Source: Paractinoplanes maris (GTDB taxonomy: Bacteria > Actinomycetota > Actinomycetes > Mycobacteriales > Micromonosporaceae). From it: 64,000 nucleotides of DNA. The DNA lies in the NCBI RefSeq assembly GCF_023544465.1, contig NZ_JALPVL010000011.1:62001-126000 (forward strand), given 5' to 3'. Below, one piece after another: positions 32,614 through 40,787 of this stretch; the first letter of the stretch is position 1, and each line of letters begins with the position of its first letter. The notes under the pieces were generated by a model. It was not told the origin of the DNA. It worked only from the letters and a program-made list of their open reading frames with translations, and searched no databases. Both the position numbers and the translations under genes were made by a program.

Positions 32614-33657
32614 GTGGATCAGGTTGAATCGGTACGCACCCCCGCCTCCTGGGTCGTCGTCGGTCTCGACAACGGCGGCACCTGCAACAACGCCACCGTG
32701 CTGGACGCCACGGGCCGATATCTCGTCGACAACCTGGTGGAGAACCCGAGCCTGGTGACCGAGGGTCCCGAGTCGGCCATCGAGCAGCTGGCCGAGGCCT
32801 TCCACAACATCCTCGAGCTGACCAGCACCCCGCTGACCCTGGTCCGCGCGGTCGGGCTGGACACGCCGGGCCCGGCCAGCGCCCACGGCGTCATCTCGTC
32901 GAAGGGCGCCACCAACTTCAGCATGGTGTCGTGGCACGGGTTCGACATCCGCAGCGCGCTCGAGGCCCGCATCGGCCTGCCCGTCTTCTATCTGAACGAC
33001 GCCAACGCGGCCGCCCTCTACGCCCACCATCAGCTCTTCGGCGCCCAGGCGATGATCAAGTCGTCGGTCGCCGCGATCGTCGGCACCGGCCTGGGCGGCG
33101 GCGTGGTCTCCGACGGCAAGGTCGTCAGCGGTGCCGCGGGCATGGCCGGCGAGCTGGGCCACGTGCAGATCCCGCTGCACGGCGTGCTCGAGACCGGCCA
33201 GCCGGTGCCCGTGTGCAACTGCGGCTTCACCGGCGACGTCGAGAGCATCGCGTCGCTCACCGGGATCAAGAAGAACCTGCTGCCCTACTGGCTGACCCGG
33301 TTCCCCGATCACCCGCTGGCCGCCGAGCCGCTGCCCCAGGCGGCCAAGCAACTGCGATCGTACGGCGAGAAGGAGGACCCGCTCGCCCTGGCCGTGTTCG
33401 AGCAGCAGGCCAAGGCGATCGGCAAGCTCTTCACCATCGCCGCCAACTTCACCGACCCGGACGCCTATCTGCTCGGCGGTGGGGTGGTCGAGGCGTCCCC
33501 GAAATTCCGGCAGTGGTTCCTCAACACCGTCCGCGAGAACACCGAGTTGCGGGCCGAGCAGCAGGCCGCCGCCACCTTCGCGCTGGTGGCCGACCTCGAC
33601 ATGGCCGGGGCTCGCGGCGCCGCGGTGGCCGCCCTGGAGTCGGTGCAGACAGTCTGA
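32614..33657 (+). CDS. ROK family sugar kinase/regulator-like protein
   Basis: The 347-residue product has the ROK fold: N-terminal phosphate loop VVVGLDNGGTCNNATV, mid-domain VGLDTPGPAS, the catalytic-region YLNDANAAALYAHHQLFG, AAIVGTGLGGGVVSDGKVV and GMAGELGHVQIP. The zinc-binding motif is incomplete: the usual CxCGxxGCxE appears as CNCGFTGDVE, with Asp instead of the third Cys. Glucokinase or another hexose kinase is likely; no DNA-binding domain precedes it, so it is not an NagC/XylR-type repressor. The GTG at 32614 lies seven bases after TACGCT (32601-32606), consistent with a leaderless mRNA. A terminator follows. Confidence 0.87.
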   Translation: MDQVESVRTPASWVVVGLDNGGTCNNATVLDATGRYLVDNLVENPSLVTEGPESAIEQLAEAFHNILELTSTPLTLVRAVGLDTPGPASAHGVISSKGATNFSMVSWHGFDIRSALEARIGLPVFYLNDANAAALYAHHQLFGAQAMIKSSVAAIVGTGLGGGVVSDGKVVSGAAGMAGELGHVQIPLHGVLETGQPVPVCNCGFTGDVESIASLTGIKKNLLPYWLTRFPDHPLAAEPLPQAAKQLRSYGEKEDPLALAVFEQQAKAIGKLFTIAANFTDPDAYLLGGGVVEASPKFRQWFLNTVRENTELRAEQQAAATFALVADLDMAGARGAAVAALESVQTV

Positions 33658-33675
33658 CCCTTCAGCACAGAGGAA

Positions 33676-33707
33676 CCGCCCCGGGCTGAGCCCGGGGCGG
33701 CTTTTCT
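33676..33707 (+). terminator. Rho-independent terminator after the ROK gene
   Basis: An 11-bp stem CCGCCCCGGGC/GCCCGGGGCGG (33676-33686 with 33690-33700, loop TGA) is followed by CTTTTCTT. This is a textbook intrinsic terminator. Confidence 0.92.
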
Positions 33708-33708
33708 T

Positions 33709-33819
33709 CACCTGTGTTACGTCTGATCGACATTTATAGATATCGACGATCTTCTTCAGTAACGTCGGCGGTGCCGTCTTCGGCCGGGGGGTCGTCGATG
33801 GGCTGAAGGGGGAAATTAG
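33709..33819 (+). promoter_or_regulatory. AT-rich promoter region of the metzincin-like gene
   Basis: The stretch at 33716-33771 is far richer in A+T than the rest of the window and includes GATCG...CGATC arms around CATTTATAGATAT (33725-33751). A purine-rich ribosome site (GAAGGGGGA, 33805-33813) precedes the ATG by six bases. It probably holds a regulated promoter; the individual hexamers cannot be assigned with confidence. Confidence 0.4.
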
Positions 33820-35805
33820 ATGCGACGAAGCATCGCAACCGTCTCCGCGGCGGTGCTCGGCCTCGCGTTGATCACGCCGGGAGCCGCGCAAGCTGGTCCG
33901 CACGCACTCGCACCGTCCGCACCGGGCAGCGACCTGAGCCCGGCCGACCAGGCCTCGCTGGCCGCCGGTGTCGGCATCGCGCCCAAGGCGCCGTACGGGG
34001 CGAAGCCGAAGGGCCCGAACCCGTATCTGGCCGAGGTGGCCGATCCGGCCAAGGTGGACTTCTCGGGCTGGGCCAATTACCTGAAGACCCAGGCCAAGTC
34101 CAAGGCCGCCGCCCGGGACAAGCAGACCAAGGCGCTCAAGGCGGCCGCCGCGCCCAAGCCGGCTGTGGTGGTCGACGAGGACGAGCTGCCCGGCACCTCC
34201 GGCGGCAACGACGTGCCGGTCAACGCGCAGCGGGTCACCGGGTACGGCACCGGGGCCAACCAGTTCTCGAACATCCGCATCCTGGGCAGCCTGGACAACG
34301 AGGTGGTGGGCACGCCGACCGTCGCGCCGGCTCCCGAGGACAACGGATCGATCCCGCTGGCCGGGCCCACCGGGATCGGCATCGGCACCCAGAACGGTGC
34401 CGTCATCACCTCCCAGATCGGCGACGGCCCGCACGGGCGGCAGACCGGCGACGGCAGCAACGACTTCGACTTCTACAAGCTCACCGCGCCGGCCGGCAAG
34501 GTGCTGACGCTCTCGACGGCCACCCCGACCGGGCCGCTCGACACCGTGTTGCAGCTCTTCAAGCCGGACGGCACCCTGGTCGCGGTCAACGACGACTTCT
34601 CCGGGGTGGACAGCCGGATCGTCCACCGGGTCACCACCACCGGCGACTACTACCTGGCGGTGGCGGCCTACGGCGGCCTGCCCGCCGACCCGTTCGACTC
34701 GGGCAGCGGTGGCGGCATCGGCGACACGAGCCCGCCCAGCGAGGGCCCGTACACGTTGACCCTGACCTCGGGTGGCGTGGACGAGGACTTCTACGCGATC
34801 AAGCTGCGTCCCGGGGACGTCCTCGGCGGCGCGGTCACCGGGTCGGCGACCTTCCTGACCGTCTACGACACCCTGCCCCGCGAGGTGCACGGCTCGCGGC
34901 AGGACGCGTCCTCCATCTACCCGATGGACTCGCCGCTGCCCGGCGGTGGCAACGCGGTCACCGACCACGTGGCGACCCAGGCCGGCTGGCACTACATCGG
35001 CGTCGCCGGCGGTTCCGGGGCCTACCAGGTCAAGGTCGAGGCCTACCGGCCGGTGCTGCAGGGCGCCAAGCCGCAGCAGACGCTGTACCTCGACTTCGAC
35101 GGCGCCCGGGTGAACACCGGCGTCTTCGGCGGCACCGGCAACAGCGACCTGTCGCCGCTGGCCGCGTTCCTCACCAGATGGGGCCTGACCCGGGCCGACG
35201 AGGACGAGCTGATCGACCGGGTCGTCGCCGGGGTCACCGAGAACATCAAGAACGACCTCGTGGCGAGCGGTCTCAACCCCAAGTTCAAGGTGAAGATCGC
35301 CAACAGCAAGGACAACGCGGACACCTTCGGCAAGGCGAACGTCAGCCGGGTCGTGGTCGGCGGCACCATCGACGAGTCCGGCGTCGACACGATCGGCATC
35401 GCGCAGAGCATCGACCCGGGCAACTTCGAGACCGAGGAGACCGCGCTGGTGCTGCTCGACGTGCTGAGCTCACCCGCCGGTTCCACGCCGGCGTCGCTCA
35501 ACACCTATCTGACCGGCGACAGCGACCGGCTCGCGTTCGTCGCGCAGGGTCTGGCCAACGTGATCTCGCACGAGGCCGGCCACTTCTTCGGTGACTTCCA
35601 CACCGACAACCGGGACGCGCTGCCCAACCTGATGGACGCGGGCGGCACCGGCTTCGCGACGCTCTTCGGCGTCGGACCGGACGGCGTCGGTGGCACCGCG
35701 GACGACCTCGACGTCGACTTCGGGGACAGCACCTTCCTGCCGGCCGAGGGCTTCGTCGGCACCGAGGACACGCTGGGCCGCATCGTTTTCGGCCTGACCA
35801 GTTAA
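33820..35805 (+). CDS. Secreted PPC-domain protein with metzincin-type zinc protease motif
   Basis: The 661-residue product has a signal peptide (RRSIATVSAAVLGLALITPGAAQA, cleavage near residue 26). After a linker come two pre-peptidase C-terminal (PPC)-like beta domains (about 205-330 and 330-410; FDFYKLTAPAGKVLTLST and DEDFYAIKLRPGDVL). The C-terminal region (about 425-600) holds ISHEAGHFFGDFHTDN, a HExxHxxGxxH zinc motif, followed about 13 residues later by NLMDAGG, a plausible Met-turn. This combination marks a metzincin metalloendopeptidase. A bacterial-Ig or adhesion role is less likely. No propeptide cysteine switch was seen. It probably acts outside the cell, and it ends at a bidirectional terminator. 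Confidence 0.82.
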   Translation: MRRSIATVSAAVLGLALITPGAAQAGPHALAPSAPGSDLSPADQASLAAGVGIAPKAPYGAKPKGPNPYLAEVADPAKVDFSGWANYLKTQAKSKAAARDKQTKALKAAAAPKPAVVVDEDELPGTSGGNDVPVNAQRVTGYGTGANQFSNIRILGSLDNEVVGTPTVAPAPEDNGSIPLAGPTGIGIGTQNGAVITSQIGDGPHGRQTGDGSNDFDFYKLTAPAGKVLTLSTATPTGPLDTVLQLFKPDGTLVAVNDDFSGVDSRIVHRVTTTGDYYLAVAAYGGLPADPFDSGSGGGIGDTSPPSEGPYTLTLTSGGVDEDFYAIKLRPGDVLGGAVTGSATFLTVYDTLPREVHGSRQDASSIYPMDSPLPGGGNAVTDHVATQAGWHYIGVAGGSGAYQVKVEAYRPVLQGAKPQQTLYLDFDGARVNTGVFGGTGNSDLSPLAAFLTRWGLTRADEDELIDRVVAGVTENIKNDLVASGLNPKFKVKIANSKDNADTFGKANVSRVVVGGTIDESGVDTIGIAQSIDPGNFETEETALVLLDVLSSPAGSTPASLNTYLTGDSDRLAFVAQGLANVISHEAGHFFGDFHTDNRDALPNLMDAGGTGFATLFGVGPDGVGGTADDLDVDFGDSTFLPAEGFVGTEDTLGRIVFGLTS

Positions 35806-35810
35806 CTGCA

Positions 35811-35840
35811 GTGAGCCGGCCGGTCCGCCGGCCGGCTCAC
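35811..35840. terminator. Bidirectional hairpin terminator between convergent genes
   Basis: GTGAGCCGGCCGG (35811-35823) pairs perfectly with CCGGCCGGCTCAC (35828-35840) around TCCG. It lacks a T tract, as is common for actinobacterial terminators, and can serve both the plus-strand metzincin and the minus-strand STAS gene. Confidence 0.8.
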
Positions 35841-35853
35841 CGCGGTCCGGCCT

Positions 35854-36186
35854 TCAATCCTTCAGCGCCGATTCCACGTCGGGGAACAGGGCCAGGTAGT
35901 CGGTCAGGCCGAGCGTGTCGAACAGGCGGCGCAGGAAGCCCGACGGCGCGGCCAGGCGCACCCAGCCGTCCCGCTCGGTGGCCCGGCCGTGCGCGGTGAC
36001 CAGCACGCCGACACCCATCGAGTCACAGAAGTCCAGCCCGGAGACGTCCACCACGACCCGGGGCGAGGGCCGGTCGACGAGACGGGCGAGATTCGCCTTG
36101 AGCACGGGCGCGGTGTCGATGTCGAGGGATCCTCGCAGCACCAGCACGGCCGTGTTCGGCGGGTGGTGCGCAACCGAGACCTGCAT
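35854..36186 (-). CDS. STAS-domain anti-sigma-factor antagonist
   Basis: The 110-residue product is a single STAS domain: PNTAVLVLRGSLDIDTAPVLKANLARLV, VVVDVSGLDFCDSMGVGVLVTAHGRA and a C-terminal LRRLFDTLGLTDYLALFPD helix. The Ser of DFCDSMGVGVL matches the phosphorylatable Ser of SpoIIAA/RsbV proteins. Such proteins bind serine-kinase anti-sigma factors when dephosphorylated and free an alternative sigma factor. No cognate anti-sigma gene is adjacent, so the partner lies elsewhere. The gene is divergent from the peroxiredoxin gene across 141 bp. Confidence 0.9.
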   Translation of the reverse strand: MQVSVAHHPPNTAVLVLRGSLDIDTAPVLKANLARLVDRPSPRVVVDVSGLDFCDSMGVGVLVTAHGRATERDGWVRLAAPSGFLRRLFDTLGLTDYLALFPDVESALKD

Positions 36187-36327
36187 GGTGTGTCGCTTTC
36201 GGTGGAGATTGCCGGGGGGTCAAAGGATCTTGCTTGATCGATCGAGCGGACGGTGGTTCGACGTCTCTCACCCTAGGGGAGGTGAGGCCCGATGGCCGAA
36301 TCGCCTACTGGGCGGTAAGTTTTCCCG

Positions 36328-36798
36328 GTGAGCATCGGACCGGGTGACGTCGTCGACGATTTCCAGCTTCCCGACCAGGACGGCGTGCCCCGCAGGCTGA
36401 GCGAGCTGCTCGCCGGGGGCCCGGTGGTGCTGTTCTTCTATCCCGCCGCCATGAGCTCGGGCTGCACGGCCGAGGCCTGCAACTTCCGCGACCTGGGGGC
36501 CGAGTTCCGCGAGGCGGGCGCCCAGCGGGTCGGCATCAGCAAGGACCGGCCCGAGAAGCAGAAGCAGTTCGCCGAGAAGCACGATTTCGACTACCCGCTG
36601 CTCAGCGACCCCGACAGCGCGGTCGCGGCGGCCCTGGGCGTCAAGCGCAAGCTGCCCCTGGGCCCGCTCAGCACCAAGCGGATGACCTTCGTGATCGACA
36701 CCGACCGCTCGATCCTCGAGGTCATCCACTCAGAGACCAATATGAACGATCACGCCGCGAGAGCCCTCCAGGCTCTCGCGGCGCGCAAGCCGTCCTAG
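36328..36798 (+). CDS. bcp: Thioredoxin-dependent peroxiredoxin (Bcp/PrxQ type)
   Basis: The 156-residue product has the AhpC/TSA thioredoxin fold: DVVDDFQLPDQDG at the start, VVLFFYPAAMSSGCTAEACNFRD with the peroxidatic Cys and, five residues later, a second Cys in the classic PrxQ alpha position, then GISKDRPEKQKQFAEKHDFDYPLLSD and KRMTFVIDTD. It reduces peroxides in the cytoplasm using thioredoxin. The GTG at 36328 lies six bases after TAAGTT (36316-36321), another leaderless-type start. Its stop codon overlaps the convergent zwf stop. Confidence 0.93.
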   Translation: MSIGPGDVVDDFQLPDQDGVPRRLSELLAGGPVVLFFYPAAMSSGCTAEACNFRDLGAEFREAGAQRVGISKDRPEKQKQFAEKHDFDYPLLSDPDSAVAAALGVKRKLPLGPLSTKRMTFVIDTDRSILEVIHSETNMNDHAARALQALAARKPS

Positions 36799-38288
36799 AT
36801 GTTGTTCTTCCAGGCGCGCCCGCTGCGGCCGATCAGGCGGTCGGCGTCGGCGGGGCCCCACGAGGCCGCCTCGTAGGTCGGGATGGGCGAGTTGTCCTGC
36901 GCCCAGTGCTCGATGATCGGGTCGACGATCCGCCACGAGTGCTCGACCTCGTCGCTGCGGATGAACAGCGTCGGGTCGCCCAGCAGCGCGTCGAGCAGCA
37001 GACGCTCGTACGCCTCGGGGGACTCCTCGGCGAACGTGTGCTCGTACGAGAAGTCCATCGACGCGGTCCGGACCCGGAACGAGTGGCCTGGCACCTTGGC
37101 CCCGAAGCGCAGCGAGATGCCCTCGTTGGGCTGGATGCGCAGGATCAGCGCGTCGGCCTCGAGCCCGGTCAGCTGGTCCTGCGGGATCGGCAGGTGCGGC
37201 GGCCGCTGGAACTGCAGGGCGACCTCGGTGACCCGGGCCGGCAGCCGCTTTCCGGTACGGACGTAGAACGGCACCCCGGCCCAGCGCCAGTTGTCGACGT
37301 TGAGCCGCATGGCCGCGTACGTCTCGGTCCGCGACAGCGGGTCGACGCCGACCTCCTCGCGGTAGCCCGCCATCAGGTCGTCGCGGGTGCCACCGCGCGT
37401 GTACTGCCCGCGGACGGCCAGGTCGGCGATGTCGCGGTTGGTGGGCAGCCGGATCGCCTGGAGCAGCTTGACCTTCTCGTTGCGCAGCCCCTCGGCCTCG
37501 AACGACGCCGGCGGCTCCATGAGGGCCAGCGCCAGCACCTGGAGCACGTGGTTCTGCACGATGTCACGCATCGCGCCGGCGTGCTCGTAGAAGCCGCCCC
37601 GGGTGCCCACGCCGAGCGTCTCGGCCACCGTGATCTGCACGTGGTCGACCCAGGAGCGGTCCCAGATCGGCTGGAAGATCGAGTTGGCGAAGCGCAGCGC
37701 CAGCACGTTCTGGACGGTGTCCTTGCCCAGGTAGTGGTCGATGCGGAAGACCTGCGGCTCGTCGAACGAGCCGTGCACGACGGCGTCGAGTTCGCGGGCC
37801 GAGGGCAGGTCACGACCGTACGGCTTCTCGATGACCAGCCGCGAGAAGGAGCCCTCGCGGGGGTGGTTGAGCCCGGCCCCGGCCAGCCCGTTGATCACCG
37901 GCTCGAAGGCCTCGGCCGGGGTGGACAGGTAGAACAGGCGGTTGCCGGCGGTGCCGCGCTCGGCGTCGAGCCCGTCCAGGGTCTCGGCCAGCCGCTTGTA
38001 GGTCTCGGGGTCGTCGTAGCCGCCCGAGACGTACCGGATGCCGCCCTGGAGTTGCGCCTTGTCGAGCAGGCTGCGGTCGCCGAGCGCGCTGTCCGCGAAC
38101 TGCTCGTCGCCCATCGGCGTGCGGGCCACCCCGACCAGGGCGAACTGGCTGGGCAGGCGATTGTGCCGGGCGAGACTCTCCACGGCCGGGAGGAGCTTGC
38201 GCCGGGTGAGGTCGCCCGAGGCGCCGAAGATCACCAGCGTGGCGGGTGGGGCGCTGCGCTCCTGGATGAGCTGAGGGGCGTTGTCCAT
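36795..38288 (-). CDS. zwf: Glucose-6-phosphate 1-dehydrogenase
   Basis: The 497-residue product is a full-length G6PDH. The coenzyme-binding GASGDLTRRKLLPAV lies at residues 23-37, EKPYGRDL near 150, and the substrate/active site RIDHYLGKDTVQNVL with catalytic His near 180. NHVLQVLALALMEPP and VPFYVRTGKRLPARVTEVALQFQ follow. It oxidises glucose-6-phosphate to 6-phosphogluconolactone, producing NADPH at the entry to the pentose phosphate pathway. The ATG at 38288 is preceded by GGAGGA about 12 bases upstream. No tal/tkt/opcA genes are adjacent, so this is a stand-alone copy rather than the usual actinobacterial cluster. It overlaps the bcp stop on the other strand. Confidence 0.96.
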   Translation of the reverse strand: MDNAPQLIQERSAPPATLVIFGASGDLTRRKLLPAVESLARHNRLPSQFALVGVARTPMGDEQFADSALGDRSLLDKAQLQGGIRYVSGGYDDPETYKRLAETLDGLDAERGTAGNRLFYLSTPAEAFEPVINGLAGAGLNHPREGSFSRLVIEKPYGRDLPSARELDAVVHGSFDEPQVFRIDHYLGKDTVQNVLALRFANSIFQPIWDRSWVDHVQITVAETLGVGTRGGFYEHAGAMRDIVQNHVLQVLALALMEPPASFEAEGLRNEKVKLLQAIRLPTNRDIADLAVRGQYTRGGTRDDLMAGYREEVGVDPLSRTETYAAMRLNVDNWRWAGVPFYVRTGKRLPARVTEVALQFQRPPHLPIPQDQLTGLEADALILRIQPNEGISLRFGAKVPGHSFRVRTASMDFSYEHTFAEESPEAYERLLLDALLGDPTLFIRSDEVEHSWRIVDPIIEHWAQDNSPIPTYEAASWGPADADRLIGRSGRAWKNNI

Positions 38289-38443
38289 GGTTTTTGCGTG
38301 TCCTCCGACCGTTGGGACCGTCCGGGAAAACTCTACGCAGGGCTGAGCCGGAAAGGTTCACTTCCATCCCCGGATGCGACCCGGGATACACCGACAAAAG
38401 TGGCAAACTGGGGTGTACCGCTGTGCGCACTCTAGGGGGACCC

Positions 38444-39382
38444 GTGAAGTATCGGCTCGTGACCCGTAGCGACTTCGACGGCTTGGTCTGCGCCGTGCTG
38501 CTGCGCCACCTCGACATGATCGGCGACATCAAGTTCGTCCACCCCAAGGACGTGCAGGACGGGGAGGTCGAGGTGACCGAGAACGACATCCTCACCAACC
38601 TGCCGTACGCGCCGGGGGCCTACATGGTCTTCGACCACCATCACTCGGAGACGTTGCGCAACGACAGCAACATCAGTAACCACGTCATCGACGCCGACGC
38701 GCCCTCCGCGGCCCGGGTGATCTACGAGTACTACGGCGGCCGGGAGCGCTTCCCCGAGGTCTCCAACTCCCTCATGTACGCGGTGGACCAGGCCGACTCG
38801 GCCGATTACACCCTGCAGGACATCCTCGACCCGCAGGACTGGACGCTGCTCAACTTCCTGATGGACAGCCGGACGGGCCTCGGTCGTTTCCGCGAGTTCC
38901 GGATCTCCAACTACCAGTTGATGATGCAGCTCATCGACGCCTGCATCCAGCACAACGACGTCCGCGAGATCCTCGCCCTGCCCGACGTGGCCGAGCGGGC
39001 GGAGCTGTACCGCGCTCAGCACGACCTGTTCGTCGAGCAGCTGAAGCGGGTCAGCCACGTCGACGGCGACGTCGTCGTGGTCGACCTGCGCGACGAGGAG
39101 GTGATCCACGCCGGGAACCGCTTCATGGTGTACGCGATGTTCCCCGAGGCACGGGTCTCGGTCCACGTGATCTGGGGGCGGCAGAAGCTGAACACCGTGT
39201 TCGCCTGCGGCAAGTCGATCCTCGACCGCACCTCACCGGTGGACGTGGGTGAGGTGATGCTGCGCTACGGCGGGGGCGGGCACGTCGCCGCCGGCACCTG
39301 CCAGGTGCCTCACGATCAAGCTGAACGGGTTGAGCGCGAGATCGTCGACGCGCTGCGCTCACCTCGTACGGTGTCGGTCTAG
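38444..39382 (+). CDS. DHH-family phosphoesterase (exopolyphosphatase-related)
   Basis: The 312-residue product has the DHH motifs: SDFDGLVCAVLL at the N-terminus, VFDHHHSET (DHH, near residue 63), AVDQADSADY, and a C-terminal DHHA1 region ending in RYGGGGHVAAGTCQ. These bind two metal ions and hydrolyse phosphodiesters; relatives cleave nanoRNA, pAp, c-di-AMP or polyphosphate. Which substrate applies here is not visible. The GTG at 38444 has AGGGGGA (38434-38440) immediately upstream; the 50 extra upstream codons have no conserved sequence. A strong terminator follows. Confidence 0.87.
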   Translation: MKYRLVTRSDFDGLVCAVLLRHLDMIGDIKFVHPKDVQDGEVEVTENDILTNLPYAPGAYMVFDHHHSETLRNDSNISNHVIDADAPSAARVIYEYYGGRERFPEVSNSLMYAVDQADSADYTLQDILDPQDWTLLNFLMDSRTGLGRFREFRISNYQLMMQLIDACIQHNDVREILALPDVAERAELYRAQHDLFVEQLKRVSHVDGDVVVVDLRDEEVIHAGNRFMVYAMFPEARVSVHVIWGRQKLNTVFACGKSILDRTSPVDVGEVMLRYGGGGHVAAGTCQVPHDQAERVEREIVDALRSPRTVSV

Positions 39383-39390
39383 AAGTACTC

Positions 39391-39421
39391 GGGGGCGGGA
39401 GAGACGAACTCTCCCGCCCCC
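39391..39421. terminator. Bidirectional hairpin terminator
   Basis: GGGGGCGGGAGAG (39391-39403) pairs perfectly with CTCTCCCGCCCCC (39409-39421), loop ACGAA. It lies between the DHH gene and the convergent YcnI-like gene. No T tract follows on the plus strand. Confidence 0.85.
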
Positions 39422-39500
39422 GTCCACGGGTCGCGGGTCATGCCCAATGTCCCCACCCGCAGGTCGTGCGCCGCGCCCCACGCGCGCCATCACGACGGGA

Positions 39501-39522
39501 TCCCGCGTCCACCATCGCGGGA
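39501..39522. terminator. Second small hairpin, probably for the minus-strand gene
   Basis: TCCCGCG/CGCGGGA (39501-39507 with 39516-39522) lies ten bases beyond the YcnI-like stop codon on the minus strand. It is weaker than the hairpin at 39391. Confidence 0.4.
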
Positions 39523-39531
39523 GTCTCGCTG

Positions 39532-40353
39532 TCAGCCCTTGTAGGCCCACTTGCTGTTGGCGCCGCTGCCCGCCGCGACCGGCTCCTTCTCCTCGGCCGC
39601 CGGCTCGCCGGTGCCCTCGTCCTCGTCCGGCTCGTCGTCCTCGGCGCGGTGGCGGTTGCGCAGCATCATGATCGCGCCGCCGGCCAGGGCCAGAGCGGCG
39701 ACGACCCAGCCCGCGTACGTCCAGACCGAGCCACCACGGTCGGCGTCCTCGATGGCCTGCTGGAAGAGCTGCTCCTCGTCGCCCGCGCCGCCGGCCGTGG
39801 TGCCCGCGCCGCCGTGCCCGTGACCCGGCTGACCGCCCGTGGTGTCCGGGGTCAGCGTGATCGTCGCCGGGGGGACCGCCGGGCCGGGCTTGCCGTCGGC
39901 GTAGGTCGTGGCCACGTCGAGCTGGATCGAGCTCAGCGTCGGCAGCGGGCCGACCGCGACGCCCAGCTCGGTGCTCGCGCCGGGAGCCAGATCCTTGCCC
40001 GGCATCGCCAGCCATTTGATCCAGGACGCGGTCTCGGTGGTCGGCTTGGTGCCGTGCAGGGTCGCCAGCGGCGTGGCCAGCGTGCGCATGCCGATCTGCG
40101 GCGCCCAGTCGTCGACCGAGAGCGGGTAGGCCTCGGCCAGCGGGGTGTCGTCGCGGAACTTGAGGGTGATCGTATGAACCGGCTTGACCCCGTCGTTGGT
40201 GAACTTCAGGAGCAGGTTCTGCCCGCTGCCCTGGGGGGCGGTCGCCGGCGTCACCGTCACGTCGGCCAGGGCCGGGGTGGCGACGAGCGCGCCGAGAACG
40301 GCGGCGGCGACGACCGGGACGCCCGCGCGGCGGGCCAGCTCAAAGTGCCTCAC
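39532..40353 (-). CDS. Membrane-anchored YcnI-like (DUF1775) protein
   Basis: The 273-residue product has a signal peptide (VPVVAAAVLGALVATPALA, cleavage near residue 30). A DUF1775/YcnI beta domain follows (DVTVTPATAPQGSGQNLLLKFTNDG to about residue 175), with the TASWIKWLAMPG block. A Gly/His linker, a C-terminal membrane helix (WTYAGWVVAALALAGGAIMML, near 225) and an acidic tail complete it. YcnI proteins bind Cu(II) through the mature N-terminal His and a conserved Trp. Here the position after the signal peptidase site is Asp (ADVTV), so the canonical N-terminal His brace is absent. Related PcoC/YcnJ copper genes are also not adjacent. The GTG at 40353 starts a normal signal peptide. Confidence 0.82.
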   Translation of the reverse strand: MRHFELARRAGVPVVAAAVLGALVATPALADVTVTPATAPQGSGQNLLLKFTNDGVKPVHTITLKFRDDTPLAEAYPLSVDDWAPQIGMRTLATPLATLHGTKPTTETASWIKWLAMPGKDLAPGASTELGVAVGPLPTLSSIQLDVATTYADGKPGPAVPPATITLTPDTTGGQPGHGHGGAGTTAGGAGDEEQLFQQAIEDADRGGSVWTYAGWVVAALALAGGAIMMLRNRHRAEDDEPDEDEGTGEPAAEEKEPVAAGSGANSKWAYKG

Positions 40354-40432
40354 GGGGGGTAGTTCGGATCACACGCGTCAAAGGTTCAAAGCCCTGCGGA
40401 ATTCTTTTCGGCCGATGCCGGATGATGGCGGG

Positions 40433-40645
40433 ATGCGTGAGATCCCCATCGACGGCGACATGATCAGACTCGGGCAGTTCCTCAAGCTGGCCGACCTCAT
40501 CGACACCGGTGGGGAGGGCAAGGTGCTGATCGCCTCGGGCGACGTCCTGGTCAACGGCGAGGTCGACACCCGCCGGGGGCGGCAGCTGCACCCCGGTGAC
40601 GTCGTCGAGGTCTTCGGCAACCAGGCCCGGGTCACTTCCACTTAG
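40433..40645 (+). CDS. Small S4-domain RNA-binding protein (YaaA-like)
   Basis: The 70-residue product is essentially one S4 domain: MIRLGQFLKLADLIDTGGEGKVLIASGDVLVNGEVDTRRGRQLHPGDVV in short blocks is the usual YaaA/RlbA-type sequence. It likely binds structured RNA, often ribosomal. ATG at 40433 gives the family start; upstream in-frame codons are inside the promoter region. It is divergent from the YcnI-like gene (79 bp). Confidence 0.87.
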   Translation: MREIPIDGDMIRLGQFLKLADLIDTGGEGKVLIASGDVLVNGEVDTRRGRQLHPGDVVEVFGNQARVTST

Positions 40646-40696
40646 GACTTTCGACGCCCTCCGCTGCCCGTTCGTCCGACGCTGCGTGACGAACGG

Positions 40697-40726
40697 TTGA
40701 CATCCTGTCGATCTCAGGCATGTACT
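40697..40726 (+). promoter_or_regulatory. Candidate promoter of the sugar/polyol importer operon
   Basis: TTGACA (40697-40702) is a perfect -35 hexamer; TGTACT (40721-40726) lies 18 bases later as a possible -10. The start codon is about 60 bases downstream with a strong ribosome site (GGGGAGG, 40777-40783). Confidence 0.5.
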
Positions 40727-40787
40727 GATGCCGGTGTGTTACCCGCATCACAGAAGCTGGATCGATCAGCCTCGCCGGGGAGGCCGG

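Noticed and set aside
29725..34992. A single 1755-codon minus-strand reading frame
   Set aside because: It runs through the DUF1800, ROK and metzincin genes in wrong frames. Only its last 413 codons are a real gene (DUF1501), with its own start and Tat signal.
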